From positions 84,234 to 148,233 of the forward strand of contig SECL01000001.1 in assembly GCA_004173455.1 (NCBI GenBank): a stretch of DNA of 64,000 nt, read 5' to 3'. The notes beneath the pieces were generated by a model that was not told where the DNA came from, did no database searches, and worked only from the letters and a program-made list of their open reading frames with translations. Made by a program: the position numbers and the translations under genes. This stretch comes from Moraxellaceae bacterium (lineage in GTDB: Bacteria > Pseudomonadota > Gammaproteobacteria > Pseudomonadales > Moraxellaceae). Below, in pieces: positions 63,903 to 64,000 of this stretch (positions are counted from its first letter, which is position 1; each line of letters opens with the position of its first letter).

Positions 63903-64000
63903 TCATTTTTTGACCAGCTCGATATTATAAATAGCAGCAATCAAATTAAAGCGTAATCCCATGCGTTTACGTCGATTGCGGTAGCGCTCTGCAAGAATTT
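63903..64000 (-). mobile_element. 3' end of an IS5-type transposase gene, cut by the window edge
   Basis: Read on the minus strand, the frame from the right edge ends AERYRNRRKRMGLRFNLI, then AAIYNIELVKK and TGA at 63905-63903. This is the C-terminal pattern of IS5-family (IS427-like) transposases, which carry the R-x-R-x-R-x-G-L-R-F stretch. The rest of the element lies to the right. The left terminal repeat must be near 63880-63902, but I cannot define it. Confidence 0.75.

Overview
The window looks like chromosome of a gammaproteobacterium of the Moraxellaceae (Acinetobacter/Alkanindiges-like). This rests on gene content: the ubiG-mupP-yciK block, a fused kinase/acetyltransferase argA beside argE, and two TetR / ferredoxin-reductase / fatty-acid-desaturase modules. 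Base composition is mid-range, with a few clearly AT-rich accessory patches. No rRNA, tRNA or CRISPR array was seen.

Layout. 1-16.3 kb: a co-directional operon of very large secreted DUF11-repeat proteins. It holds a giant protein cut by the left edge, a 164-aa mini-protein, a 903-aa protein, a ~2000-aa protein that ends in a predicted outer-membrane beta-barrel, and an OmpA-type peptidoglycan-binding protein translationally coupled to the barrel gene. The operon ends in a strong terminator. It is the best candidate here for an undescribed system, a surface-layer or adhesin assembly. 16.4-25 kb: housekeeping and hypothetical genes (ilvD, an FMN reductase-like protein, a tandem thioredoxin-fold protein, a DUF4259 protein, ppc). 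25.3-30.5 kb: a TetR regulator divergent from an RND efflux pair. 30.5-32.7 kb: a small membrane protein between two perfect hairpins, then an AT-rich gene with an OLD-like TOPRIM signature that may be a defence gene.

32.8-45 kb: a sorbosone dehydrogenase-like lipoprotein, dnaJ with a heat-shock-type promoter, dapB, a START-domain protein, a zinc alcohol dehydrogenase, tag, a membrane hydroxylase, an M23 peptidase, mutY, a dienelactone hydrolase, a 53-aa DUF1328 protein and a DedA protein. 45-48 kb: the first desaturase module. 48.4-52.3 kb: guaA, followed by degenerate palindromic repeats and an accessory patch (Mrr-type restriction enzyme, VapBC-type toxin-antitoxin), then a parvulin. 52.4-59.9 kb: a small hydrophilic protein, a luciferase-like monooxygenase, argA-argE, yciK-mupP-ubiG and dsbA. 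60-63.1 kb: the second desaturase module, with three operator-like sites over its promoter. 63.2-64 kb: AT-rich accessory DNA with an eight-copy 9-bp tandem repeat, two small unknown genes and the 3' end of an IS5-type transposase at the right edge.

Functional links. The two desaturase modules probably adjust membrane lipid unsaturation under TetR (DesT/FabR-like) control. argA and argE are the entry and deacetylation steps of arginine synthesis. mupP belongs to peptidoglycan recycling and ubiG to ubiquinone synthesis. DsbA could form disulfides in the cysteine-containing DUF11 proteins. All functions are read from sequence motifs and recalled family knowledge; no search was run.
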